From Puccinellia tenuiflora (lineage: Eukaryota > Streptophyta > Magnoliopsida > Poales > Poaceae): a stretch of 64,000 nt of DNA. Shown here one piece after another: positions 34,035 to 45,240 of this stretch. Under the pieces are notes generated by a model. The model worked only from the letters and a program-made list of their open reading frames with translations, was not told the origin of the DNA and made no database searches. Location: NCBI GenBank assembly GCA_012064385.1, contig QRDG01000626.1, positions 487,240 through 551,239 on the forward strand, read 5' to 3'. Each line of letters starts with the position of its first letter. Positions within the stretch are counted from its first letter, which is position 1. The position numbers and the translations under genes are program-made.

Positions 34035-36673
34035 AGGACTGCCTGTAGGAAGCCCTTTCTATTGGTCGATGTCGAGTCTAGTTCGTGAAAATTATTTTTA
34101 ACCTAAAAATGAGTTGTGAAAACCCTCTTAGGATTCTTTTTACTCCTTACCCAATTCACTCTAATCTCGGTGCCATCTTACCTCTATTTGATTTTAACGG
34201 TTCTTCTGATTGTCAGCAAATTCTAAATCTTTAGGATCACGGGGTTGGGTTCTATCTTTAGTTACTGGTTAACTTTGCTCGTCTGCCAATTCTAAAGCCC
34301 GAAGAGAGGAAGTGTTGCGGATCGTCAAGAAATTCCTTTGCTTTAGCCCAAGATCTTGAACCGAAGGTCCCGGATTGTGCTAGGGCTCAGGTGTAATGAT
34401 TCATGAGGGTTGTCACCCTTGTGAGCATTATGCTATTGTGCTTCCCAGTGCATGAAGTTGATCTTTAACCCAAGATCTTTTCCGTTGAACCCTGATGTTA
34501 ATTATCAAACTCTACACCAGGTTGGCAAAATTTGAAGTTAGTCTTCAAACTCGAGGTTGCCGCCGTAATTGTTTTGCTCAGCAATGCTCTTCTCAGTCAC
34601 TAGCTTTATCTAGACTCTCTGTCAGGGAACTATCTGAATCACGACGGGATTGCTCCTAGCGAGTTTTTCCATCAATAATTGTGATTCCTCCGGTGACACC
34701 GTTCCTGAAACCCTTTCGGCACTAGTTGTCGGAAGAGTGCTAACACGGGCTTCTGCAATATCTCGAGATTGTTGTTAGCCGATCCTTACTCTAAATTTGT
34801 TGTCCGCCCTCTATCTGTCTGCTGACAGTCAAGTTTTATCGTGCATTGGGGTGTTCTGATGCATGTTATTCTTGTGGTTCGCCAAGGCATTCCACTCCGG
34901 GATGTCAGGAGAAACAAACTCCGGTACCTTGTCCATCTCTCGCCCAGGTCAAAGTTTTGTGATTCGCGGAGTAAGAGCTTGTTTAGATTTTGATCCGTTC
35001 CACCTTGGAGTGTCACACTCTTTTATATCGAGAGGTCGTGCTTAGTCTCATGACGTACTTGATGAAGTGATGCTCTTACCCTTCCTTATCCATCTACCTC
35101 CGAGCTACTCGGGCTCGAGAGTGTTGAGGATGCATATTGATGTGGTAATCGGATATTCTTAGCAATTGTTATTGTTTTGAAATCCAAAGACTTAGGTGGC
35201 ACTCTTAGCATGATTGGTAATCATATCATCGAGCTGAGTTGTCTGTGTTGTCAAGCCCATTCGTTCAGGAGCACACCTTCGGTCAAAGAGTTAGATTCAT
35301 GTCGAAACTCTCAAGACCACATCTTTTTCCTTGAGAATGTAAGTTCCCTTCCACAACCAGTGACATATGTAGTCGTGGGTCCGAGTGAAGTTCGCTCGTC
35401 TCCCCGGAAATAATCGCAAGTTGGTCATGCATGTGCGGATTGATGTTGAGATGGTAGGTTGTTACCTCCAGTTCTCTAAATTCATCATGCATGCCACTGG
35501 CCGACGTGTTCCTAAATAAGAAGAATTTGACAAATCTCATCATCTTACCGGTGTCTCCCAAAACAGGGATCAGTAGTGCTTCATTGTTGGAGCTCATGCT
35601 GGTTCAATTGTCCTCTGTGTAGTCTTGACCGCCTGGAACTCCCAATCTAGCTCTTGCTCTGGAGCTTGACCCTATAGCCCATGTATTGCGAACCTAGTTG
35701 CCCTGCCTTGTGGCTAACCCCTGCAAACTCCTCCCAGACCTGCTAAGCCGAAGTGTCTGTACACCTAACCAAATCTGAACCTCAAGCAGCAATGATGCTG
35801 GGTGGTTTAATAAGAGCATGACGTAAGCTTACTAGCAATCCCGACAAGTCCGATGTTGTGGTTCAAGCACCTCACCGAAAGATCTGCTGACAAAATCTCT
35901 TGATTCCTTAACATCAACTACTGTCTATGAGGATCATGTGTAACTTATTCTAGGAGTAACCATATGGTCTTTTCTCTAGCTTCAAGTACGATCTTCGCTT
36001 GAGGATCGATTGAAGGCTATTCCGAAGCCGGAGTGCGATATCTAGAACCTCAAGGAGAACCTCACTACGGAGTGGCTAAATATCTATCGGTCGATTCCCT
36101 ACTCCCTGCATCTTAGGAATAGCTCGTTTGTGAGGTTTTACCTCTCTACCTAAGTGTGGATCAATGCTATATATTTTCCCCTCCTAGGTGAACCCAAAGT
36201 TTTACCCAATCACACGGCCATTGTGTGAATTCGTCAAACACATTAGGGCCTGAGCCTTTAATCTTATGGAAACTTCTGGTGTGTCAAAATCGTGGAGTAC
36301 AGAAGATGTCCTCTCCCCTCACGGTACTTCAAATCTCTACGGTCTACACAACGGGGGGTCGTTGGAAGTATTGTCTTGGTCTTGGACCAATATCCTGAAC
36401 AAAGTGATCGGTTGTCCTACCCTCGGCTCAACCTTTGTTTGGTCAAGTCGTTCCTAGTTTTCCCCAATGGCTTATGGTTTTGGGCAAAGTTCCTTTTTGT
36501 CTGTCACCTTAAGCTACCTTCTGTCCTTCCGCCATTTTGGCATGTCTTGTTGGTTAGCCCAATCACTACAACCAGGAAGATCCTCGGGAGATCGAGTAGA
36601 TCGTTGAAGTGAAGAGTTGCCATGTTTCCCTCATCCCTCTTCCTACTCTAGAATCTCGGGACGAGATTCCTGT
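34035..36673 (+). other. internal region of the large-LTR element, no gag or pol
   Basis: Short frames only; none resembles gag, protease, RT or integrase. Phrases such as CTCGGGACGAGATTCCTGTA before the polypurine tract are typical of gypsy 3' ends. Whether short decayed coding remnants exist would need a profile search. Confidence 0.7.
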
Positions 36674-36687
36674 AAGGGGGGTAGATT
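36674..36687 (+). promoter_or_regulatory. polypurine tract of the large-LTR element
   Basis: AAGGGGGGTAGATT lies directly before TGTAACAGCC, following GGGACGAGATTCCTGT. Confidence 0.85.
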
Positions 36688-39600
36688 TGTAACAGCCCCA
36701 GTTTGGTACCCTAAAATATGGGCCAAATTTTCACTTTTTGCTTTGCAACATTGCATCATGGCATCCATTTTAAAATTGCTAATCCTAAATAAAGCAACAC
36801 TTGGAAATTTAAAAACTAGGGAAACTGAACCCTTCCCAAATTTCCAAACCAAATGCATTACTCAAATTGGCAAAACCAATTGTTCCTGAGTCTCCAATTT
36901 GTCCAGGAAGCTCAAGGATAAATTTTATAAATAAATTGCCAAAGGCTAAAATTCTTAACAAGCAAATAAATAAATTTGAGAATTCAATTTGGTTCAATTC
37001 AAATTATATTTGAAACCAAGTTTAACTCTCCAAAATTTCAAAATAAAATTATGGGGAGCTTCATTAATATATTATGAGCCTCCATAAATAGTTTTATAAT
37101 TTATTGAAATGTTTAAGTGCTCCAACTAAATACATCTTGGTAATTATCAATTTTGACCTTAACTAAAATCTGTGAACAAATGTTGTCCAAAACATTTTAT
37201 TTTGGACCACCAAATTTTGTGGAGGTTCTAAAGGTTAAAGGGAGCCTATATGATTTTTTTTAGATTTTATAAAAATGTCCTCATGTCTCAATTAAATCGC
37301 TAAAGTCTGCTGCTGGACCAAATTGCAATTAAAGATTTATCGCCAGGGGGGTTTTCGTGAAGACCCCTTTCCTCCTCCACTGTGGCGACAGAGGTCGGCA
37401 CAGTGCCGCCGTGCCCATGCCGCCGATGCAGCGCCCACGATGCCAGGCCCCCTCCCTTGCCGCGCCTGGTTGAGGACGCCCATGACGTGCTACTCTCCTC
37501 CCCCACTCGTTTCCCCTCGCCACCTGCTCCCTCCCCTACGTTCTCCCTCTTTCTCTGTTTCGCGCTGGCGCCATGGCCGTGACGCCCGAGCCGCTCGACG
37601 CTCGCCCCCGCCGATGGGAGCCACGCAGAACAGATCGAAGCGCACCGAGCCCACCTCCTCACCGTCCTCTACCCGCTGGTCCAAGGGCTCGTCCCGGAGT
37701 CGCCCCCAACGCGGTCAATCGAGTCTGCCTCGTCTCCGGCCGACACGCCTCCATCGAGCTCTCCGTCAAATTCCTCCGCCCCGAGACAAGCCAATGCCGC
37801 CGTTAGCTCTGCCTCGCCGTGCCGCCCCACCCCGTGTGAGGAACCGTCGCGGGACACCCGGGGCCATCGCCTTCGTCCTCAACCTCCCCGCCTTCGGCCA
37901 CCGCCATTCGAGCCCGACCGTGCCGCCCTTCGGCCTCCTCCGTCCTCGCCGTCCACGGCACCATCACGCGGGCGAGCTTCTCGCCCTGTGCTCTCTCTTT
38001 CCTCTTCCTCCTCTCGCTTTCTCACGCGTCCGCTCACCGCAGCCGTGCCACCGCCGGTGATCACCGCGTCGGCCACGCCGGTCGTGGCGTTTGACCGGCC
38101 ACGCGCGCGTGCTCGCCCGGCCTCGCGCTCGGCTTGGGCCGGCCACCCACCCGGCCTCGCGCGCCCAGCCTGGGCCGGCCAAGGGCCGGACCCTTCGGGT
38201 CACTAGCCAGCCTGGCCGGCACCAGGCCGGCCTGCCAGGGAAATTCTTTTCCCTTTTTGAAATTTGAAATAAATTTAAATAAGCGATAACTATTTGAGTT
38301 TTGATCCAAATTGGACAAATCAAATAACAAAATGTTCAGAAAAACAAACCCTATGTGTTAGAAGCTTTGTAATAGTCTTTTGAAGTTATAATCTTGCTGT
38401 TATTTAAGAATTCCTAAAATGGGTTAAATAATACCCAAATTGGGAAAAATCATAACTTATTAAATATTGATCCAAAAATTATGAATAAGATATCAATGTG
38501 ATCAACACTTCAAATGCAATCAAACCATGCTAATATCACATCATGATCACAAATATTATTTGATGCTATTCATAATTTGATTAAAAGTTTTAAATTCAAT
38601 TAATTATTTAATTCACTATTTATTCATCGGTAATCGAAAAATTACAAATGAGGTACCAAAACGATCGGAAAAACAAAACCTAATTAATCATGTCATGTTC
38701 ATGCATATTTAAGCCACTTCTTTAATAATGTAATAATTTATAAACCATGTGTCCACTAAGATAAATATGGGGTTGTTTCCAAATAATTGCACTAATTATT
38801 TGGCTCTCCATTTAATTTTGCTATTTAAATTATATGGTGATATCTATGCATAAACTTGTCATGTCATCATGTGATTGCGCATTGCACCTTGACTTTGTGT
38901 GATTTATTTGTTCCCTTGTTATTATTTTTGGGTATCGATAGATTCCGGAGTCGAGGGTCTCTCTACCTACCCCGACGAGCCGTACTACACGCCCCGGCAG
39001 CAAGGCAAGAGATAACCTAACCTTCTTGGCATTCTAGCATCCTATTGTTTCATAAACTTATTTTATCCACCATAATATTGCATGCGGTTCAAATGTCACT
39101 CTTGACCAAGATGTAGAGTATCCTATGAATGCATATTTATACCCTAAACCATCACATGTCTCCCTACCTATGAACCCTAGGTTTGATGTGTTGGCCGAAG
39201 ACAAAAACTTTATTGTTGTACTTATATGCTTAGCTATGCTTAGCCATGCTTAGTTAAATGCTATTTATGTCCGTTGGTTAAATTCCAAATTGATGAATGA
39301 TGATGGAATGTTCGGACATGGTGGTTGTTGTTGGTACTTAATTAATTTTCTTAAAAGGCTTGGGTGAGTTGCCATCGGGGGTGGTGTTTTGCCTCACTCT
39401 TGCCCCTAGGTGCGAGTTCTTGTCTCTAGAATCAAGACTGAGCGTGCTTCCAACAGTGGGGACATATGGAATCCTCTGTAACTAAATAACTTGTCCGGGC
39501 ATATCCAAGGGTCCTCTAGTTCGGTTTTCCATTTGCGTGTGAGTGGAAAAGAAAATGTTGAGGAGGATTTGTGTTTAGGACGTGGCGATGGGGCAGGGGC

Positions 39601-40679
39601 TGAAATAGGCTGGGTAAACTTGCCCTGTGGCCACAGATGACTCTTGGATAGTCTCACGCGAGGTAAAGGTTTAACCGCGCCCACTCGCCGGCCTTCCCCG
39701 GAAGAGGGCCAATCAGGTGAGCCGGACGGTACCGGTGGGTAAATTAGTACACCCCTGCAGGGTAAATCTTTTCGAAAAGCCGTGTCCGCGGTTATGGACG
39801 ACTTGGGGACGGATATACGAGACCATAGAGAACCTTAACCTAATTAATTAATTTGGTAGCTAAAGGTTGCAATACAACGTGTGTTAAAAGGTTCATTTCC
39901 TCGAGGGTGATTCGAGGGAGTGCCTTTGGTGGAGAAGAGTGGTTTGGCTACAAGTTGGTTCGACGAGAACCGAAGATGAAAAGTTTACTCTCTTATCCCC
40001 TTTATGAAAAATACTCTGAGTAGTCGATGCGATGGGTCATATATCTTTGTTATGAAAATTAGCTTTATGCAAAATAACTACATATGCAGCTTTAGAGCCT
40101 CTGTCAATCATTGGGCCTATATCGCCCTACTAAACTTGCGAGTACATCGTACTCAGTCTCTCTTTGCTGCCTTTATAACTTTGTTTCAGAGGAGGACGAC
40201 ACCGAGCACCTAGGTGGGTTCTTCGTGGACGTCGACGATTAGTCCGGGGTTCCCAGGTGGCAGCTTGGGACCGTGGAACAAGATGGCTTGGGTTATGCTT
40301 ATTTGTAGGCCTCTTAGGCCATATTTGCATCTTGTTGTACTAGACAACACTACTTCGCTTCCGCATGATGTACTGATGGATTTGTGATCCCTTTTGTGTG
40401 TAATATTTGTATTTTTCTCATATATGAGTTGCTATATGAGTTTTTGTGTCGTAGAGTCTGCAATGTGCTAGTTGTTCCACAAGTCTTGATCTCTTAACTA
40501 TACATGATAGCTATGTCTGAGATTATGGCATGATCGAGGTGTTGTGTGCCGATGATCCATTCCGAGCACACCTGCTAACGGTGTTGGCCTGGGATTGGTA
40601 AACCCAGTAACCTTCGATTGTGTAGCATGACCGGTTGCACAAAGCTTCACTGTATAGTTCTGGGGTCGGGGCGCTACAA
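36688..40679 (+). repeat. second LTR of the large-LTR element
   Basis: 3992 bp, same ends as the first. Its CpG island (about 37340-38220) has a 245-codon open frame at 37323-38060 that is interrupted in the first LTR. An extra GGCCAAGGGCC-type segment near 38180 is absent from the first copy. Confidence 0.9.
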
Positions 40680-42051
40680 GTTGGTATCAGAGCAGGACTG
40701 CCTGTAGGAAACCCTTTCTATTGGTCGATGTCGAGTCTAGTTCGTGAAAATTATTTTTAACCTAAAAATGAGTTGTGAAAACCCTCTTGGGATTCTTTTT
40801 ACTCCTTACCCAATTCACTCTGATCTCGGTGCCATCTTACCTCTATTTGATTTTAACGGTTCTTCTGGTCGTCGGCAAATTCTAAATCTTTAGGATCATG
40901 GGGTTGGGTTCTATATCTAGTTACTGGTTAACTTTGCTCATCTGCCAATTCTAAAGCCCGAAGAGAGGAAGTGTTGCGGATCGTTAAGAAATTCCTTTGC
41001 TTTAGCCCAAGATCTTGAACCGAAGGTCCCGGATTGTGCTAGGGCTCAGGTGTAATGATTCATGAGGGTTGTCACCCTTGTGAGCATTATGCTATTGTGC
41101 TTCCCAGTGCATGAAGTTGATCTTTAACCCAAGATCTTTTCCGTTGAACCCTGATGTTAATTATCAAACTCTACATCAGGTTGGCAAAATTTGAAGTTAG
41201 TCTTCAAACTCGAGGTTGCCGCCGTAATTGTTTTGCTCAGCAATGCTCTTCTCTGTCACTAGCTTTATCTAGACTCTCTGTCAGGGAACTATCTGAATCA
41301 CGACGGGATTGCTCCTAGCGAGTTTTTCCATCAATAATTGTGATTCCTCCGGTGACACCGTTCCTGAAACCCTTTCGGCACTAGTTGTCGGAAGAGTGCT
41401 AACACGGGCTTCTGCAATATCTCGAGATTGTTGTTAGCCGATCCTTACTCTAAATTTGTTGTCCGCCCTCTATCTGTCTGCTGACAGTCAAGTTTTATCG
41501 TGCATTGGGGTGTTCTGATGCATGTTATTCTTGTGGTTCGCCAAGGCATTCCACTCCGGGATGTCAGGAGAAACAAACTCCGGTACCTTGTCCATCTCTC
41601 GGCCTGGTCAAAGTTTTGTGATTCATGGAGTAAGAGCTTGTTTAGCTTTTGTTCCGTTCCACCTTGGAGTGTCACACTCTTTTATATCGAGAGGTCGTGC
41701 TTAGTCTCATGACGTACTTGATGAAGTGATGCTCTTACCCTTCCTTATCCATCTACCTCCGAGCTACTCGGGCTCGAGAGTGTTGAGGATGCATATTGAT
41801 GTGGTAATCGGATATTCTTAGCAATTGTTATTGTTTTGAAATCCAAAGACTTAGGTGGCACTCTTAGCATGATTGGTAATCATATCATCGAGCTGAGTTG
41901 TCTGTGTTGTCAAGCCCATTCGTTCAGGAGCACACCTTCGGTCAAAGAGTTAGATTCATGTCGAAACTCTCAAGACCACATCTTTTTCCTGGAGAATGTA
42001 AGTTCCCTTCCACAACCAGTGACATATGTAGTCGTGGGTCCGAGTGAAGTT
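40680..42051 (+). mobile_element. second, truncated internal region of the large-LTR element
   Basis: It starts with an intact primer site (TGGTATCAGAGC, 40682-40693) and matches 34020-35391. I count about ten differences in the first 240 bases, more than between the LTR starts. It ends at CGAGTGAAGTT (42051), after which a short filler leads into the family C LTR. Confidence 0.88.
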
Positions 42052-42073
42052 TACTTCCACAACCACATCTTTT
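42052..42073. other. templated filler at a deletion junction
   Basis: The bases between the truncated element and the family C LTR are two overlapping copies of nearby sequence: CTTCCACAACCA (42054-42065, from 42007-42018) and ACCACATCTTTT (42062-42073, from 41975-41986). The final TCTTTT also matches the LTR at the point where it resumes. Confidence 0.8.
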
Positions 42074-42248
42074 GTTTACTCGCACTTTATTTATTTGTTA
42101 CTATAAAAACTCATAAAAATCCTTCTGTTAGTGTTTGTAGTGAAACCTTGCGCGAATCTACAAGCCAACACCGTCTGCTCCTCGTTGGGTTTGACACTCT
42201 TATTTATCAAAAGTACTGCGATAGATCCCCTACACTTGTGGGTCATCA
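42069..42248 (+). repeat. 3' LTR of family C, last 180 bases
   Basis: TTTACTCGCACTTTATT... to GTGGGTCATCA matches 22318-22497 almost exactly. It is the resumption of the LTR interrupted at 30040; about 1.2 kb of LTR between the two parts is missing. Confidence 0.88.
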
Positions 42249-42862
42249 AATGGCGAAAATCTCCTCTTTATTGTCTCTGGTGTTGAAGTGATCCATTGCT
42301 TAACTATTACAAAAGAAAGATAAAACAATGTTAGCATTAGCCGAATAATTCATAAAGTAGGGAACACTATTACAAAAGAAAGATAAAAGCAACATTCATC
42401 AAATATGAAATAATATCACTAATACATCTAGAATAATCAAGTTACATAGCTCGGGTCCATTTTTATTTAACCCTAATACATCACGAATAATATCACTAAT
42501 ACATCTCCCATGCATTAACCTCTCAAACTAACTTCGACCGGTTCCTGAGCCGCCGGCGCTGCGCATCCAAGGAGAAGGAACCCTCACAGGGTCATAGCTC
42601 ACGTGATAAGGAACCCTCTGAAGAAACGACCAGGTATTGCTATACTGCATATCCAATAAATACATGTAGCGACGGACTTGCTCTTCCTCCTCCCTGATAT
42701 GGCGACGTACCACCTCCTCGGGGGGCGGCTCCCTCTGCACCGAGCGTGCCCACATGACTGCCACCAAAGAAGATCCGGGTCGACGACGTCACCCGGATTC
42801 CTCACCAAGCTGTGCGTCCCGGAAGGTAGCACCTCCCAGTGCTAGCCCGGCGGAGCCCCAGT
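42249..42862 (-). other. unrecognised sequence with a small minus-strand ORF
   Basis: Flanking sequence of the family C element up to the SIRE-like LTR. The minus strand at 42528-42767 encodes 79 residues, with an Arg/Glu-rich helix (RRHIREEEEQVRRYMYLL) then SYDPVRVPSPWMRSAGGSGTGRS to a stop. A second frame upstream (DVVDPDLLWW) may be part of the same gene with a frameshift. I recall such ORFs as repeat-associated hypothetical proteins in wheat relatives but cannot name the family. It could be a CACTA or Mutator accessory gene. A near-tandem phrase AATATCACTAATACATCT occurs at 42412 and 42489. Confidence 0.45.
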
Positions 42863-43867
42863 TGAAAGAACAAACGATACCCGGATGTCTCCTAGAGGGG
42901 GGGGGGGGGGTGAATAGGCGATTAACACTTTTTCTATTTAGGGGCTTGATAATTGTGGAATAAAACTAGATGTTTAAAATAACAAGCCAACAACCTAATA
43001 TACTAGGTTTACCTAAGGTGCACCAACAACTTATGCTAAACAAGGCAAGCAACAAGGTGATAGCTAAATATAAACATCAAGCACGGAGGCTATCACAATG
43101 TAAAGTGCATAACTAAAATCTTGGGTATAGAAATAACCGAGGCACGCGGAGACGAGGATGTATTCCCGAGTTCCTCCTTGTTAAGGGAGTACGTCTCGTT
43201 GGAGGGGTGTGAGCTCGCCACAAAAGGCCTACTCAAGATGCCACAAAGGCCTCACCCTATTCTCCGATGAACCGCACCCAAAGGTTTGGTTCACCTTCCA
43301 CTATCGGAATCCTTCGAGGCGGATTCCGGAGCCCTTTTACAACTTGCTTGGGGCACACACCCACAACTCAATTGGGGGCTCCCAAATTCGTGCCGAAGCT
43401 TCACAACTCGAAGTCTTCACGGCACCTCCAACCGTCTAGGGTACACAATGCACCCAAGAGGCAACAAGCTCTTGGGAACACAATGCACCCAAGAGTAACA
43501 AGCTTCTCAACGTCAATCTTCACGTATCACCGCGGAGAGAGCAACCCGATGCAACTAATGCAAGAGGAAAGAACACAAGAAGTGGTCAAGTCCTTCTCTC
43601 TCAAATTCCAACCAAGCAACAAATGCTTTGGGGGGAATAAGAGAGGAAGAACAAAGGGGATGAACACAAAGCAACCCAAACCTAGATCCACAAGGTTCCC
43701 CTCACTTAGAGGAGATTTTGATTGGTGGAAAGGTAGATCTAGATCTCCTCTCTTGAAACCCTAAATTTGGGCAAGAATCATTGGAGGGGAAGAGAGGAAT
43801 CAAGCTCACAAGGATTAGAGCAAAGGGGAAGAGCAAGAACAAGTGAGCAAGGTGTGTAACCAGGTTT

Positions 43868-43886
43868 GGGGGGGGGGGGGGGGGGG
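43868..43886. repeat. 19-base G run
   Basis: An uninterrupted run of 19 Gs on the + strand lies just downstream of the TATA box in the transcribed (minus) direction. The other SIRE-like LTRs do not have it. Length error in sequencing is possible. Confidence 0.8.
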
Positions 43887-43893
43887 AAGAAGG

Positions 43894-43902
43894 CTTTTTA
43901 TA
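43894..43902 (-). promoter_or_regulatory. TATA box of the left SIRE-like LTR
   Basis: On the minus strand TATAAAAAG, with the first palindrome (43940-43952) about 38 bases upstream. Confidence 0.65.
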
Positions 43903-43939
43903 GCCTCCCCCAAAAACTAGCCGTTGGAGCCTGTCCAGG

Positions 43940-44309
43940 CCGGAGACTCCGGAGTAAGTGACCGGAGACTCCGGCCTGCTGGGTCATCGGGGAGGCCGGA
44001 GATTCCGGTCATTGGGGCCGGAGACTCCGGCCAGGCCGGAGACTCCGGGCACCCTCCGGGGGAGCTCCGGACCCCTATCCAGAGGCGCACCACACAGAGC
44101 TGAAAAAGGCTGAGAAAAGCACAGGGCCGGAGATTCCGGGTCCCTTGGGCCGGAGACTCCGGTGAGGCCGGAGACTCCGCCCCATCTCCGGGGTATCTCC
44201 GGACCGAGTCCAGAAGCGCACCACAGCAGACACAAACGACAGCGAAAACAGGGGGACCGGAGACTCCGGTCCTTTGGGGCGGAGACTCCGGTGTGACCGG
44301 AGACTCCGG
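43940..44309. repeat. cluster of eleven CCGGAGAYTCCGG palindromes in ~130-bp units
   Basis: CCGGAGACTCCGG or CCGGAGATTCCGG occurs at 43940, 43962, 43996, 44018, 44036, 44127, 44150 and 44257, and at 44297; copies at 44168 and 44279 have one mismatch. The last nine fall into three groups of three, spaced 129-132 bases apart, with a related intervening segment (CCAGAGGCGCACCAC, CCAGAAGCGCACCAC). So the block is both a palindrome cluster and a tandem repeat. Confidence 0.9.
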
Positions 44310-45223
44310 ACCATCTCCGGGCTAGATCAAAACAGTGAAAACCAGAACTGCCATAACTTTTGCAAATGATGTCCGAATCGAGTGAATCCAATTTTGTTGG
44401 AAAGAGGACGACAAGAGCTTACCCTACAATCATTCGGCATATGAAAATAAGCAAAGGAGATTGTGCGGAGGGTTGGAAGAGTGAAACCAGCAAAGGAGAT
44501 TGTGCGGAGGGTTGGAAGAGTGAAACCTTCCACACGGAAGAACCGGCAAAATCTCCAAAACCGAAAATGCAAAATAAGACGCATATGAAAACGGTTTACG
44601 GTGAACTTAGCCTTGTCATGACAAGCACGACAAGCACCAAGACCACACTACGATAAGATCCAAATAGGAACCAATAAAGATGATTGTAAGGAAGCAAGGA
44701 TGCAAAGGTTTGAGCTCTCCATGAACGATACGATCACGATACTCGGCCGAGAGCCCCTCTTTATAGTACGGCTATCTATCCTATAACCCGGTCTCTCAAC
44801 TAACATCATGAGACCGGTAAAATAAAAGCCCTATCAAGATCATACCTTTGCCTTGCGCATTAATCCACTTGAGGTCGATGGAGACGATCTTCATCTCCTC
44901 AAGGCGAACCATCTTCTTGATTGCGCTTCGCTTGGTGAAGATTCACATGTGGCTCCCCCATACACCAAGATGGGGAAAGCACCACTTCGGCATATCTTCA
45001 CTTGGCCTTAATCTTGATGACGAACACCTTGGCCTTGATCAACAAATGATCTTCTTCCCTTAACCTTGACTCCAACACATGGAGAACAAGCAAGACCTTG
45101 ACTCCAACACATGGAGACAAGCAAGCTAATGGACACCTATAAATATAGCTCAATGCAAATATTAGTCCATAGAGATTGTCATTAATTACCAAAACCATGC
45201 ATGGGGGCAACCATGCACTTTCA

Positions 45224-45240
45224 ATCTCCCCCATTTTGGT
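45224..45240 (-). promoter_or_regulatory. polypurine tract of the SIRE-like element
   Basis: On the minus strand ACCAAAATGGGGGAGAT directly precedes the LTR start TGAAAG. Confidence 0.8.

Larger units (their letters stand above)
30041..42051 (+). mobile_element. large-LTR, non-coding gypsy-type retrotransposon (LARD-like) with a second partial internal region
   Basis: Order: LTR 30041-34019, internal 34020-36687, LTR 36688-40679, then internal again 40680-42051, matching 34020-35391. LTR ends are TGTAACAGCCCCAG...GCGCTACA. The primer site is of initiator-Met type and a polypurine tract precedes the second LTR. The internal region is only 2.67 kb and has no gag or pol. LTRs of about 4 kb with a short non-coding interior fit the 'large retrotransposon derivative' class (Sukkula-type in Triticeae, by memory). 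The right end was lost in a deletion that also removed about 1.2 kb of the host LTR. Confidence 0.9.
42863..45223 (-). repeat. SIRE-like 3' LTR (left)
   Basis: 2361 bp, minus-strand TGAAAGTGCATGG...GTTCTTTCA. It contains a 14-G run at 42897-42910, a 19-G run at 43868-43886, a TATA box at 43894-43902 and a dense palindrome cluster upstream of it. A 41-base unit, GAGTGAAACC...GGTTGGAA-type, is duplicated near 44452-44530. Confidence 0.9.

Noticed and set aside
37323..38060. 245-codon open frame in the second large LTR
   Set aside because: It lies in a CpG-rich island with open frames on both strands, and the equivalent frame is broken in the sister LTR. The composition (Arg, Pro, Ala, Ser) is what GC-rich noncoding sequence gives.
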